From contig JBCAMK010000003.1 of NCBI GenBank assembly GCA_038503065.1, positions 1,054,001 to 1,118,000 of the forward strand: DNA of 64,000 nucleotides, in the 5' to 3' direction. The notes beneath the pieces were generated by a model. The model saw only the letters and a program-made list of their open reading frames with translations, was not told where the DNA came from and ran no database searches. This stretch comes from Paragyromitra xinjiangensis (taxonomy: Eukaryota > Ascomycota > Pezizomycetes > Pezizales > Discinaceae). Every line of letters begins with the position of its first letter. Position 1 is the stretch's first letter. Positions 34,915 to 47,477 of the stretch are shown in pieces. The translations under genes and the position numbers were made by a program.

Positions 34915-36124
34915 GGGAAAAATGTATGGATGGCGATATCATGGCGAAAAGGGTGTAAACGCTTAGTGGAATGGGTGAAGGGATTATTTTTATCTTGGAT
35001 GTTGTGTTCTGGAACTTATCATATATCTTATTGCGATTTCCTTTGATTCATGTCTTTGTCTTAGTATACGCAATTCAATTTTACTGGCAAAGAAAAATAG
35101 CATCGAGTATGTGTGCTTTTTTATTCAAGCAATCCCCTAGCAGGTGAGGACCAATTTAGATATTGCGATCACCTACATGTAAACACCACACCTTTAAATC
35201 CACTCCACCTTAGACACACCTATCGCCAACAAAACAAAAGAGAACTAGAGTATGTTCTAAACCCCTGTGAGCCCGTCCGCCCTGCAGAACAGAGCCATAA
35301 AACCCCTTCTAATTTCCCTCCCAGCGTATATATCAACTCAATATATACAAAAAACAAAACAAAACTCCAACTCACAACAAATGAAATACGGGAAAGAGAA
35401 CCCCCAAATATAAAGACTATGAAACACCAAAGCCCAAGAACTATTTCCACTTTTTTTGTACCCCTCTACTCACCCATACCATAGATACCAGTTCTCCATC
35501 TGAGAGCCCAAGAAAAAAAACAGGAGTAAAAGGATAACTCTAACATTACCTTCCAAACACATTCCCCCTCCTCTGTACTTGCCCAACTGATGACACCTAT
35601 AGTACTATCATTTTACACAATAACTCCCACCCACCCACCCCACCAACTCTGTTCAATTTCCGCAGCGCCATCACTAGACATAAGAGATAAAACAACCCAA
35701 CACATACACGCCCAGTATACTGGCGGTAAATGGAAGGATTGAGGATAAGGATGAGAAAAAAAGTGGGTACTAAGAGATTAGCAATAGAAGCAACAGGAAC
35801 CTCCCCATGCCAGCCCCGCCAGCCGTTCCGCCCTATTCCGGTCCGGAGTCCTAAAATCCAAAACCAGTAACTTTCTACAAAGCCCCGCCTCTCAAGCTCC
35901 AGGGAGGGGGAGAGGAAAAAAAAATAACTAAGAGGAAAAAAATACACAAAGTACAAAAGAAGATTCGTTTCCCAAAACCGCAAATGACTCAAATCTTTTT
36001 TATATCAAGCTCACGCGGACGAAAAAGGTTAAGAAATAAGGAAAAAACTGTCTGGTGGGGCCAGAGACAGATGAAACGAAGAAAAGGGAAAAAAACATTC
36101 AAATTAGGATTAACCTGATCCCAA
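34915..36124. other. Convergent intergenic region, 1.2 kb
   Basis: This is 3' flanks of the F-box/ankyrin gene and the NIPA-like gene. The right half is A/C-rich with many A-runs on the plus strand, typical of a 3' UTR read backwards. One TACATGTA lies at 35174. No coding region is supported. Confidence 0.55.
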
Positions 36125-37779
36125 TTATCGTCTTTCTACCCTTCCCATCCCATCATTGTCCTCGCTATAGCTATCCGAATCCTCCGCCAAGTCTGTTAGC
36201 CCCACTGCACTCTCCTCGTCCTCCCGTCCTAGTAGCCGTGCGCCAAAGCTGTTCCTCGTCCCGCTCACATCTGACCTCCGCAGCTGCATGCTCCGCCGCA
36301 CCTGCAATCCTGTGATGCCGTCCGTTGGGACTCCTGTGTCGTAGCTTGTTGAAGCTCGGCCGTTGGCGACTAGTCGATGCCCGTTCGGATCAGAGCGGGA
36401 GAGGTTAAGGAGGTAGACGCCACCGAAGATGATGAGGAAACCGCAGAGAAGGGAGATAGTGTTGACAGGGTCGGTGGTGTTGAAGCCTTGGAAAAGGATG
36501 AAAGAGGCACAGAGAGTGGCAGTTGTGAAAGTTACGTAATAGAGTGGTGTCACTCTGTATTAAACTATTAATACCTTGCCGTATGACCCGAAAATGTAAG
36601 ATGCAAGGGGGAAACGGCGGGGAACATACAGAGAGCTCGAGAATTGTGTTAAAGCTTTGTTAAAGTAGTTCATCTGTGTAAGAATACACACTACCACAAC
36701 AATCACAAACACATACGTGCTCGGGTGCGTGAACTGGTTAGAATTCTCTCCACCGGCAAAAGTCAACTTGACCGCAATCCCGAAGGCCTTGGAGCTCATG
36801 ACTGTGAGCGACCCTACGGTACCACATATCGAAATGTAGATAAGCGGATTCTTCTTGCCATATCTCGGCGATATTTTGTAGATCATTACAGATGAGAAGA
36901 TACAGACGAATATGCAATACGCCAGAAAACCTGTCCGCCGGATAGCGCACGGTTAGATGTGTGGACCGAACAGAGCAAACTAGGGCATTGGAGGATCGTA
37001 CCTGGTTGGATCGCGTAATTCAATATCTCATCTATAGTGTCGATCTCTTTATCTGGAGGTGCGTGAAGCACAATGATGACGCTGCCGATCAAGCATATCG
37101 CGCATCCGAGCTTCCCTAATACACCTAATTCCTCTTTCAAGAAATGTGTGCCCAACATTGCACTATTTCACCGTAATCTCCCGTTAGTCAAGTGAATCCC
37201 CCCTCTACACTCCAGTTATATTAGATTATTGCGCAACGCACCCAACCAACACACTCAATGCGCCTAGAGGCGTTACTAAAATTGCTGGTGCAAAAGCATA
37301 TGCAGCGAAATTCGCAATTTCCCCTAGGATCACTATTTCCGAGTAAAAAATCAAATTAGTACGAAATTCGGGAAAGTCACATGCTAGGCTCGAGATGTTC
37401 TAGCAATGCGCGGAGAAGAACCAAGACGGTAGATTCCCATACTTGTTATCATCCCCGCCCACCATATCGGATTCTTCAAATATGTAAAACCTTCACCCTC
37501 AAACCCCGTTCGGTCCGCTGTATCTATCAGGCCCTAATACCGCCGTGGCGCTGAGGTTAGCGATGTCGGGATTCACCCCCACGGTGGAGAGTGGGAAGGA
37601 CGGGTATCCGTTGCGGGAGGTTACTTTTTTTGTTAATATGAAGCTTGTTCCTAACCGCCACGTTCAATCAGCTTCCCAATGTTCCTCTCGAACCCATTCT
37701 GGATTGAAGAACTCGACGAACCTATAGCCATACTTGAGGTTATGGCCAGGAGTAATCCAATATACCTAGAAAGCGCCAT
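36125..37779 (-). CDS. NIPA-type (DUF803) magnesium transporter, multi-pass membrane protein
   Basis: Seven exons in transcript order: 37779-37722, 37650-37625, 37533-37443, 37332-37242, 37162-37002, 36930-36630, 36554-36125 (385 aa). The N-terminus [16 protein letters not shown] joins [15 protein letters not shown], the NIPA signature. Next come [38 protein letters not shown] and [20 protein letters not shown]. Two further membrane segments ([36 protein letters not shown]) and [14 protein letters not shown] follow, giving about nine helices. The C-terminal ~90 residues are polar and Ser/Asp-rich, presumably cytosolic. NIPA proteins move Mg2+ at the plasma membrane or endosomes. The second exon is only 26 nt. 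All splice phases agree. Confidence 0.92.
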
Positions 37780-40729
37780 GACAACCAGAAATCAGCCTCC
37801 CCGCCTTTCTCCACCGGGAAAAAGTAAATGAATGAAATGCGCACTTTTCCTCCATCTTGAAAACAGAACACCAGAACCCCCCCTAAAATCGAGCTCTCTG
37901 TGCGCAACGAAATAAAAAAAAGCCTCCTCCGTAGCTAAGTAGGATGAAACCGAATATCGTCTCCTCTTTCAGATACAGAGACCTGCAGTTGCCGTAGCTG
38001 AGAACGGAGATGGCTAAATGAGCGAATTGGATCCAGCGTCGCGAGAGAACGAAGAGCGATGAAGCAATAACGAGTGTGAGTAGGAAGAGCGCGCTGTGGT
38101 TGTTTGAACGTATGGGGTGGTCTGTTATCGCGATTGGATCTGAAGGGCCACGCGGCAGGAGTCTAAGACCAGACGTAGGTGGAAGTTTGCTGGAGGGAAA
38201 AGAAGCCTAGTGCCGGGGGCCAAACGGGTAAGTCCTGGTTTAGGTATGAGCGCGTAGGCCAGTAGACGCAAGTTGGAGAGGAGGATGTTCGATAATAACA
38301 CACACATACACACACGATAGTTTGTTGAAGACGGAAGAAGACGAGACAGACAGACAAGCACTCACCCTCTCTTTCCCTCGCTCTCATTCACCCACTACAC
38401 GGGAACGTCAAGGGGGGGGTCTCTAAAGGGTACGTATGTAATATGTATGTAGGGGGCAAGGAAAATTCCAACGGACGGCAACGGCAGCAGGAGACGATGG
38501 CGTCTGACTATGCAGCGGCCTAACCTTGCGTTGTGGGGGATAAGAATATCTGGAGGAGATGGCAGATGCTCGAGTTGGAGGTTGTTCCTACAGAATAGTC
38601 AGAACCTCGGGAAATGTGTTCTTTTCTTTCTTCTCCTAATTCCAAGAGAGGTCCGACTGGCGATCTTCAGCAGCATGCAGCAGCAGCAACATCCGCGTGA
38701 ATATCCTATTTTTGGCGAGGAAAAGAGGCTCAGCGCACACACCTAGGTGACCTAACCACCTATTCAACGGATTCCCACAGAATAGCCCTCAGCCGAATTT
38801 TCAACTGCCTCCAGCTTTTTGCTTGTTTTTTCAAGGAACGAGTTTCTCGAAGCCGAGCCGAGGACTGTTCTGTTCTTCTCATTACGGCTCCTCCTGCCCA
38901 ACTCAGACTCTCAAACACCGCCTCTTTGTGGCTCCAGGGTGATGAAAGAAAACAAGGAAAGAAAGTGTTGAGGACGCAAGGACCACAGGTGACAGAAACC
39001 GTTTCTGTTCTCTTGGAGCTACTTCGCACTAGTGTTTCATGTCTGCCTCCAGTTTTGAACCCTCCCCGCGCGTAATCTTCCGCCTGCCCAGAGAGTCTTA
39101 GACATCTCCGGACCCGTGGCCCGATTAGCGAACTCGGCTCCCACGCGATTGCCGCAACGCGAAATCATTGTCGGTACCCGATTTACATGCTATATTCTCG
39201 ACTCCCAAGAAACCACACTGTCGTGTCGAACGCTGATATGGGGCTCTCTTTCCCCCAAGGCCCATCAATTGAACACATTGCGTTTGGACTGGCTTGCAGC
39301 GGGAAAGGGGGCACAAGACATGATAGTTCTCGAGGAAATCCGGGTTTCTCTTCCTATTTACGTACAAGGCCATGAGATATCTATTAGGCTATGGTTTCCA
39401 GGACATTTCCTGAGGTGTTCTCTTAAAACTTGTGGGGCAACCCCACGGACACTCGGTGTCATTTACCCAACCTCCCTAATAGGTAAGCATAAATCCTGCC
39501 TATTGCGAACAATGTGTTAGAGGTTTATTTTTGTAACTACTAGGTTTTTGCTTATTACCACATCCAGCGACATCTTCCTAACAGTTCCACGAGCCTCAGC
39601 CAAGGACTAAAGTAGTACAGATCTCAATCATTCACACACACTATTATAGGTGCATTTCAGGGATAGTGGGTCGTGGTCGGATGAGCGGAGAATATAGCAT
39701 GTAAGCACTTGTGGCGGGCTGGGGTCTGCGGTTTGTATTTCCATATATGTTCATCATTTAGTATCACTCGGTGGGATTGCCAAGGCTCCTTCGCTTCCAG
39801 CAGGCGAGCGAGGAGACTGACAGCTCGCCAGTGAAAGTTTCTGCAAAAGGAAAGGTTTTCACGGAGGTAGCACCTGAAACCTTAACCTCAAGACAGTGTG
39901 TTTGCCCCTACATTCGCTCATAGTAGGTTTGCTAGCATATTGCAGTTTCTATTATTTCGTCATTGGCAGTTCTTGCATTGAGGTGAAACTTGTGAAACTC
40001 TATTTACGCTTCAATGGTATTCGAGATTACTGCAGGTGACGTCCTGTAGCTCCTCTCCCCTCCAGGGGAAGAGGGGACAGGTAAGGAGAAACTAAACTGG
40101 CTTACTTCTAATATATCCATTGTGGATGTTGCTGGTCTGCGGATAAACTGACACCTGGAGTGGTTAACTAATAGAAGCATATTTAGATATATGTTTTCTG
40201 GTCGGAGAAATGCCACGCTTTTGAATCACCTAAAAACAGCACTAGAGATCTTACAGAGCTCTAACCATCGACTGGTGTCTTTCTTCCCACCTGTGTCACA
40301 ACTCTCACTGTCAACCACGTCATCCACAACTTTTTCATCTTTCCTACCTGTCTTACACCGTCTCTCACATTGTATTGTCGACGCTGGATTGTGAATTGTT
40401 ACGGGTGCTACAGACACGGCCTTGTGTCTAAGAAGATTCATTAGTTAGGGAGGCTGCAGCTGTTGGAGATTTATCTTTACCTTTCATACAATGTGACTCT
40501 CGTCTTCTCTCTCTTCTCAGTATGGATGCCATTACACATGGACTGCCCTCAGTACCATCTCTCCACGTCTTCTTTGCTAAGTGGCGAAAATGAAACATGA
40601 TTTCCACTTCTAGACTCCCCCACAAGGCACCCACAGAGCAGAGCAGAGACGCAACATGCAATGTTCCTACCACTATCAGACGCAAGGGTGTATAGGCGTA
40701 TAAAAATCCAGTTCGTGGTGTTCCATGAA
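37780..40729. other. Gene desert, left part
   Basis: This is the upstream side of the NIPA-like gene, then about 2 kb without a supported gene. A (CA)n-type microsatellite lies at 38298-38315. Several open frames between 39.1 and 40.7 kb are chance frames without motifs or splice structure. Confidence 0.5.
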
Positions 40730-40731
40730 TA

Positions 40732-40928
40732 CCGTATAAACTCGGTCATAACGAAGTAGCCTGGACTGAGACTGCAGGGCATACCCACATTTTGAATGGC
40801 TGCGAGTAACAGTTTGGGTTGTTTATTTACTGGTTGTAACTGAGCCTGAAGTCGGTCGCACCAATTGAGATGTTTATTCCATCATGCGGCCTCGGAGAGG
40901 CCACTTCGTTATGACCGGATTTATACGG
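40732..40928. mobile_element. MITE with ~30-bp terminal inverted repeats, mariner/pogo-like
   Basis: The left end CCGTATAAACTCGGTCATAA continues CGAAGTAGCC. The right end, reverse-complemented, reads CCGTATAAATCCGGTCATAA then CGAAGTGGCC: about 30 bp with three differences. Both ends are flanked by TA (40730-40731 and 40929-40930), the target duplication of Tc1/mariner/pogo elements. The 197-bp interior has no coding capacity. It is therefore a non-autonomous miniature element mobilised in trans by a related transposase, which is not present in this window. Confidence 0.85.
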
Positions 40929-41268
40929 TATGTTGCAGGGAAAATTGTTCCAAGAACCTTGAATGAGGGTGAACGGTAGGCTACTTCGGTTCTGAATTTA
41001 CGGGATCCAAAGGTGAATACATCTCGCCAGAGGAGCTTCTAATTCGTGTTAGCTTCTACCTGAAGCTACGATGACCAGCGTCTAATGGGGGTTGACAAGT
41101 GGTTCTAGCCGTGCTAGTTTCTCCGATGGGTTGTCTTCGTCGTCCCTAGCTCAAACCTAGCACTCTGAAACCTTTTATCTGTTGTAGGAATAAGCAAAAA
41201 CCCATAGAAAGTGCCACCGTGTATAGCAGCCACTAGGATCCTGGCTGAGTGTGTGGATATACTTACCT

Positions 41269-42375
41269 TCCATAACGAGTTATCATCGACCAATTGATTT
41301 ATTAGGTCGGCTATTCTTTTCATATAGCCCTGGAGATCTTAATCGTCCATCTGCAATCATGATGTCGGGTCATGCTGCTGCCGGCTTCTATTCGCAGGAC
41401 TTGGAATATGAGAGTACTCCCGATTTATAATATAGCAGACACGCAGAAGTTCCGTATTCGTGGAGTGTATAAATTATCGTGGAAATTCTAGGAGTGAATA
41501 GTACAAAAACGAAATAATAGAGTGGTATATAAGGTAGTAAAATGGAGGCTCGAGACCTCTTAAGGCGACCCCTGGAGTGTGCTATTCGACAGGAAATTCG
41601 TTAGTTAATTCCAGAGCGATCAATACAGAGTAGAAATAACAAGGGGTATATACATACCCGCATCTGGTAGGTTGAGAAATATAGTAACTGTTTACCTTTT
41701 TTTGCTGGCTTGGTGACCCCTATTAGTCCAATTCGCTTTCTGTACTCGAACCGGAGATTCTCAGGCTAGCAAATACAGCAATCTCAGAAACTGATGTAAC
41801 CTCCCTTTAATAATTGCTTTTTGAGTGTTCACTTCATAAAAGCTACTATTAGTTAGACTTGACGGGCAGGAGGGGTGGTCAACCCCATAATACCTCCTGT
41901 TATGGCCGTATCAATGTCTTGGCGAGGTGCACTCCATAAGCAGTTATCGTAGATTCTCGTCGCCCCTCCAGACCGATTGTATATCGGAGCTGTGGCCATG
42001 TACTGGTTTCTAATAGCTCTACCAACCAAATAAGGGAGATAACTATGAGTTTGGGTAGTAGTAATGTCAACAGGAAGATTCTGCTGGGAAGGGAACCATG
42101 AGCTCTACCGATGTTAAGGTCGGGTTGACTCCTGCAAGTACACCGTAGTACTGAATAATATTTGGCGCTATGTAGAGTTGAACTGTGTAAAAGAGATTGC
42201 GCACTGAAATGTGTTGATAGGTGTAAAGGTCTAAAGCACCGCATATGTAGTATGACTTGAATGCTGGCTTAAGTTCACGATATCTCCAAGGTACTCTTCT
42301 GGGTAAATAACTCGGTTCGGGATTGCACAAGAAAGTGTAAAGCATATCTCTGCCCTCATGTGGCAGATCGAGCAC
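41269..42375 (-). pseudogene. Decayed 2EXR/F-box-like gene (two traces)
   Basis: The stretch 42067-42375 on minus encodes VLDLPHEGRDMLYTFL, which fits the L-x-L-P-x-E-x-R-x-x-x-Y pattern at the start of fungal 2EXR-type proteins, and a following ALDLYTYQHISVRNLFY segment. It has no ATG and is closed by a TGA upstream. About 750 bp downstream, GYMKRIADLINQLVDDNSLW ends in K at a perfect GTAAGT donor (near 41269), but a stop codon lies just before it in frame. Both look like remnants of coding exons, possibly of one gene. That they belong together is inference; the family call is tentative. Confidence 0.35.
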
Positions 42376-45300
42376 CGATACTAGGCTATATAATCAGTAT
42401 ATTTTCCGGTAAGCGTAGAATAAATGAGACCTTGAAGCCTAGGTATACCTATATCTCTCGCTCTATTGGAGGATACTAATGAGCCAGACAGTGAAGAATT
42501 TGAAGAATTCGGTCCAGCTCCTCTCGAAAGTGTCTCATGCTGCTGTAAAAGTTAGCGAATAGAGCAACAAAAGAGAAGCAGTAAGATCTATGTCCATACC
42601 ATATAAATTCCTCTGCCGTTTTTAGTATATCCCACTTGATGGTCCATTTAATGATGTTTCCATATGATGTTGTTTTACCTTACTAGTGATCAGGAGGCGA
42701 AGTGCTTGCGGAAACAATAGATTTTCGTAGATTGGTAAAACCTAGACCCTAACCAGAAATATACGGTATTCTAGCAACAATCTACCCAACCGGATAGACA
42801 AGGAAGCACCGTCAGAAAAGTTCGGATCCCTTCGATCAATGATCCGTTACCGAAAAAGCTGCCATTAGATGCGTGTATGAATTATCAATCGATCAATCAA
42901 TCAGTTACCGAAAGAGATTTGAAGTCTATTAAGTTGAACTGCGGTCCTCAATAACCGGTGCACGTATTTGGCGCTGGAATAACAACCATTCAATAGAATA
43001 GAACAGTAGACATGTGGTTTTCCATCCTTTACTGGGCATAAGGCAAAATAAAGTAGCCCATGTCACCGCATCCACGATTAAGAATATCGGGAATGGAGAC
43101 CTTAAAGTTGCAGCGTCCGAAGAATCCCAAAGTATTAAAGAGAACAGCAAAACCTCAACTCGTTCGCGTTACTCCCTGCTCCCTCCTCGTAAAGTTTCCA
43201 ATAGTGCCCAACATACCACCGGTGAATGTCTCAGTGCGATTAGGCGATATGAAATAAGGCGAGCTCTACTAGCCTTGCCTGAAAATTTGGCGTCTGAAAC
43301 AAGCCATAGTCGAAAATTAAGAGAAATCTAGAGGAGGATTCACTAGCATCCAGGATGGGATGAAATTCAGCAGACACGGTGCTTTCAGATCCTGAACTAG
43401 AATGTACTATTAACGAGTTCTCCTTGCGAGCCTAGAGCTTATACTTTTAAGTAATGAATATACCCTAGAGCATTTGCTCAGCAGAGAATTTCCGACTCGG
43501 ATAGTTTCGTTTAAACCCTAAAAAAACGGAATAAGCGGTACCCGGCGGCTTTTGCCTGCTCAAAGCTGGCGGCATAACTGGCATGGCCAATTCCCGGTAT
43601 TCTAAATATCTCACAGTCGCCATCCATACATCCAAGTGATTGAAATAATTTAGGGGAAGAGACGCTAGTATGCTCGCGTATCACTTATACACCACCTAGG
43701 GCCATACCCCTCGACGAATAACTGGTGGTTTCTCGCTGCCAGCTATATAGATGCCGCGTCAGGCCACCGATTTTAGTTTCCTGGATGGAAAATACTATCA
43801 TTCTTCCTCACCGCGTGCCATTCGGTAGTAGGTAGTAGTAGCTCCGTTTTTGTTGCGTGAGAAAAATGACATCACCGGAATCCTTGAGCTCCTGATCCAG
43901 ACCAGACAATACCTTAATCGCATGAAAGTAGACTAGATAATAGAGTTAATCAAAGCTTCAGCAGTAAGCAGAAGTTGACCACGAAGTAGGTTTTTCAAGA
44001 ATACCCGCTCCCGGAATGAATTAGGGTGTGTCCGCCTATCTCCACCATAAGAATCATTAGCGAATGATTACATCGATAACTGTGGTGTGCGTTATGTAGG
44101 GTACGCAGTCGGGTGAAAACATGCAATGGAAGGATCTCGTCCAAGAAAATATTAGAGGTGGACACGCTGTAAGGTTTACTACTACTGGTCGTGGTCTCTA
44201 ACCAAGTTACCATCCTCATCAGTAACAAACACAACACCAAGCACGACAAGCGGATGCATCTACCTCCTATAGCTCACACTAGCTCCTGACTAGGTCTTCT
44301 CTCTGCCGGACGTGGAATAACACAATCCCGATAACTTTGTGTCCGGTAGGTAACTCGAAAGCGTTTGCTCCAATGTGATCTCATCGGTACTTGTTTACAT
44401 ATTCGGCCAACGAAATAATATGATGACCATTCGCACTCCTCTTAGATCCTAAGAATTTACCCAGAAACATCCTTATCGTGGTAAACATAGCTCGTCGGGG
44501 ATCTTCCCGGGCGTGGCTGAACCGGGTTTGGTAGGTATCAATATTCAATAATGGTTATTCTCGCACGTATCTATCACGTAAGAAGGTGCAGGCGAAGTAA
44601 ATAAATTAGCAGCTAAAGGACTAGCCATAGTAAGTCGTGATACCAAGGCTAGCTTCAATCTATATAGTCGATCAGTATTCCGAAAACCAGTCCAATAACC
44701 GGAAGTATAATACGTACGTGCTTCCTCCTCCCTTAAAACCAGAGCCCAAGATACGAGGTACCACCTCACTAATCATAAACGACGGCCCTACCCATGACGG
44801 CATCCCCGACAATGATTTGCTATTCGCTGCTAGCAATAGAGGAAGCAATAGGCTCAAATCAGCAGGGCCAATGAACCTAATAGCGACAGAACAGCAAAAT
44901 GCCTCGGGGTTTCGCTCGCTCAAAACCGATAAATAACGACCACGAGTCCTCGTTTAGTCTAGAAATATCACAACAAACATCGTTCTCTGAGCTCATGTGC
45001 AGAAGATGAACTCGCAGGCCCTCGATGCTAAAGCGTAATCCGTTTTGTGAATATTACCGGCACAAATACGGAGGACACACCTCCTGTTAATGAAGCGGAA
45101 ATTGCACATCGAGCATTACACTTGCCGAGTATCAATAAACCGAGGAGAGATCCGTTTGCGCAAAATCCCACTAAAGGACGTGGCCGACAAGGTAGGTTGA
45201 CTGGTTAAATGTGTGGGCCACGATGGTTTTCTTGCTAGAAAAGAGACAACCAGAAGTACTACCACCACCAATGCCGAGTGTAGCACCCAGCTTCAGGCAA

Positions 45301-45540
45301 CCCGAACCAGATTGTACTAACACGAGACAACTGAATATCCGAGTAACGAGTTCTGGGGTCCCAATGGCTCTCTAGGACCATAACCAATTGACCATATCCC
45401 ATGTGGTTTTGATGATAAATTATGCTACCTGGAGCGGCTCTCCTCTAGCGGTAGCTGAATATTGTGAGCAATCATGTTATCGTAGCCAGCTCGGTATCTT
45501 CTTAGTAATGATGGACCCTGAGATTCCCTCGGGCCGTAAA

Positions 45541-45642
45541 TGGGGGATCCATGGGAAATTCACCGATCTATTAACCGGAATATGCGACGAACTAGTAATA
45601 GAGATGGTGGATCATGAAGGGAAGTTGGACAAACTGTCCTAG
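45541..45642 (+). pseudogene. Possible F-box-domain remnant
   Basis: The plus frame reads DLLTGICDELVIEMVDH then LDKLS before two stop codons. This resembles the fungal F-box start in which a Leu-Pro-x-Glu-Leu core is followed by helix E-I-V-D-H and L-D-L-L-S. The Pro is replaced by Cys and the rest of any gene is gone. With the traces at 41-42 kb it suggests this desert once held members of expanded F-box-like families. Confidence 0.3.
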
Positions 45643-47477
45643 TAGAATAGTACCCTTGGAATGATTTTCGGGAAACATGGCATACCTGGAAACTTTATGC
45701 CATGGGGTCAAGAATGTTAGAGTACCCAAATTGGTGTCGTCACAAAACGGATGAGTGAATATGTGATGCGTTATAGTACAGCTAGGAGAGTAATAGCTTC
45801 AGAAAATTCGAGAGTGAATAGTAGGGTTAGCCACCAAGATACCAGAAACGAAACCGCTAGGAAGGAGCCTGAAATATCCATAACTTGATTATTTTGAATG
45901 ATCCGTTAGCGGTAGTCATGCTGTTAACACGGCAGAATGGCTTCGTATGGGTTATAAGGATGTCCATCGGCTGCTTTGGCGGTTTTAACGGCGAATATGG
46001 ACTGTTCATCGTTTCTAGTTATCGAAGGACGTGGTGAAGAGCAGCAGATGGGTTGGGTTTGAAAGTAGAGGATCATGGTGTATCTGTTAGTGATGGATGG
46101 AGACGACTTTGTGGCTCCAGCAGTGTTTGTTGGGGGGAAATTCTTGCAATGTCTTCCTAGGTAGCGGTTATTGAGAAGGAGTGGTGAGTAGTGATAGTTC
46201 AAGAACGTTGCTGCTGCCGCTGCTAGCGGTGGTGGCGGTGGTGAATGTATGATGATGGGATATGGTGCAAGGGCTCATGTCGTCAGTGCTTAGATCTACG
46301 ATTCCGCTCGTAGTGGCTCTAGGATCGACCCATCGTGAGTTGGTTTAAATGCCGTAGATGGGAATAGATGGATTAGCAGCAGTGGGTGTGTGGATAGCAG
46401 AAGAGAGATGGTGAACAGCAGAGGGATGGAGATGCTACAGCTTCTGTTTGGGCTGTTTGCAGTGGTTTCTGTCGAATAGGCAGTGCAGCCAAGATAAGGC
46501 GAGTGATTATCAATGACCAGCGACCCCAGAACAAGCATCCAAACACCCCAAAGCCCTGGAAACCACGGCAATCATCAAAACAGGACAATGCCTGTAACAA
46601 ACATTTCGTTTCATTGAAGCGCTTAAGGCGGCATAGTCCATGCAACAAGAATAATGCCATCATCATCACCAAAAGACACAACTCAGCCTCAGACGTACAA
46701 GAATTTCAATTTGTATAGCTGCAATAGAGATGCCAATGCGTGTATTTAGCTATAACCGGCTGTGGTCCTAGCAATCGTTACTAAACCAAGACGCAGCACT
46801 AGCTACGTACCTCTTTTTCTCACTCTCGCCAAGTTAAATCCGATGCCAATAGCCTCAAGACTGGGAGCTGACGACGACATCTTTTTCTTTCCAACTTTAG
46901 GCGTGTGATGGAGATTCCGTTTACTATATGCTCCAACTCTTGGCCGATAGAAAGAGGTTGCGGTCCGCCAAACACAGCCACAGGTTCGGCGACACCTCCG
47001 AGAGGGCCGCGTCAGGATATTATGATCTCACTGTACACACGACGATCAATGGGGATTGTTTTTCTTTTTATTCCATCTGTGTTGAAAAATGTGGTATCTA
47101 CGTCTGGCATCCGGGCATTGTGGGTCCTGCCGCGCCCGGCGTTTAGCGGATCTCATGCAACGCGCCTATCCCCGCAGTGTAACACAGCCCCAGTATGGAG
47201 TAGATAGAGTGGATGGGGGTGGATAGAGTGGAAAGCAGAGTGCGTGCATGTATTTATGCACTCTCCACTGCACCTTCCTGTGTTTCCTTATAAACAGCGA
47301 TAGGGCTAGCTTGCTGTCTCACTTGGAACCCCTCCGATAGTCATTTCCTCCCCCCCTTACGCGTCATCTCCCCGAGCAAAGGAGAACTATCCTCTTTAAA
47401 GACAGCTTCATCTCCCTCAAGTTTCGTGTCTGCATTTTGCTGCGCTGGAAGAACGAATACACTCAAAGAGAGAAATC

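Larger units (their letters stand above)
40931..47477. other. Gene desert, right part
   Basis: This is about 6.5 kb without an intact gene. It contains eroded gene traces (listed separately at 41269-42375 and 45541-45642) and short interspersed tetranucleotide runs (ATCAATCG-like near 42885-42902). The last ~100 bp is the promoter and leader of the GAT-domain gene. TE relics beyond recognition are likely but not demonstrable here. Confidence 0.5.

Noticed and set aside
39116..39520. Plus frame of 134 aa beginning MARLANSAPTRLPQRE
   Set aside because: Composition looks random; there is no motif, intron or neighbour logic.
43014..43331. Plus frame of 105 aa beginning MVFHPLLGIRQNK
   Set aside because: It is weakly protein-like but isolated; it could be a relic, with nothing to identify it.
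46905..47207. Two overlapping plus frames before the GAT-domain gene
   Set aside because: No similarity or consistent frame; most likely promoter-side non-coding DNA.
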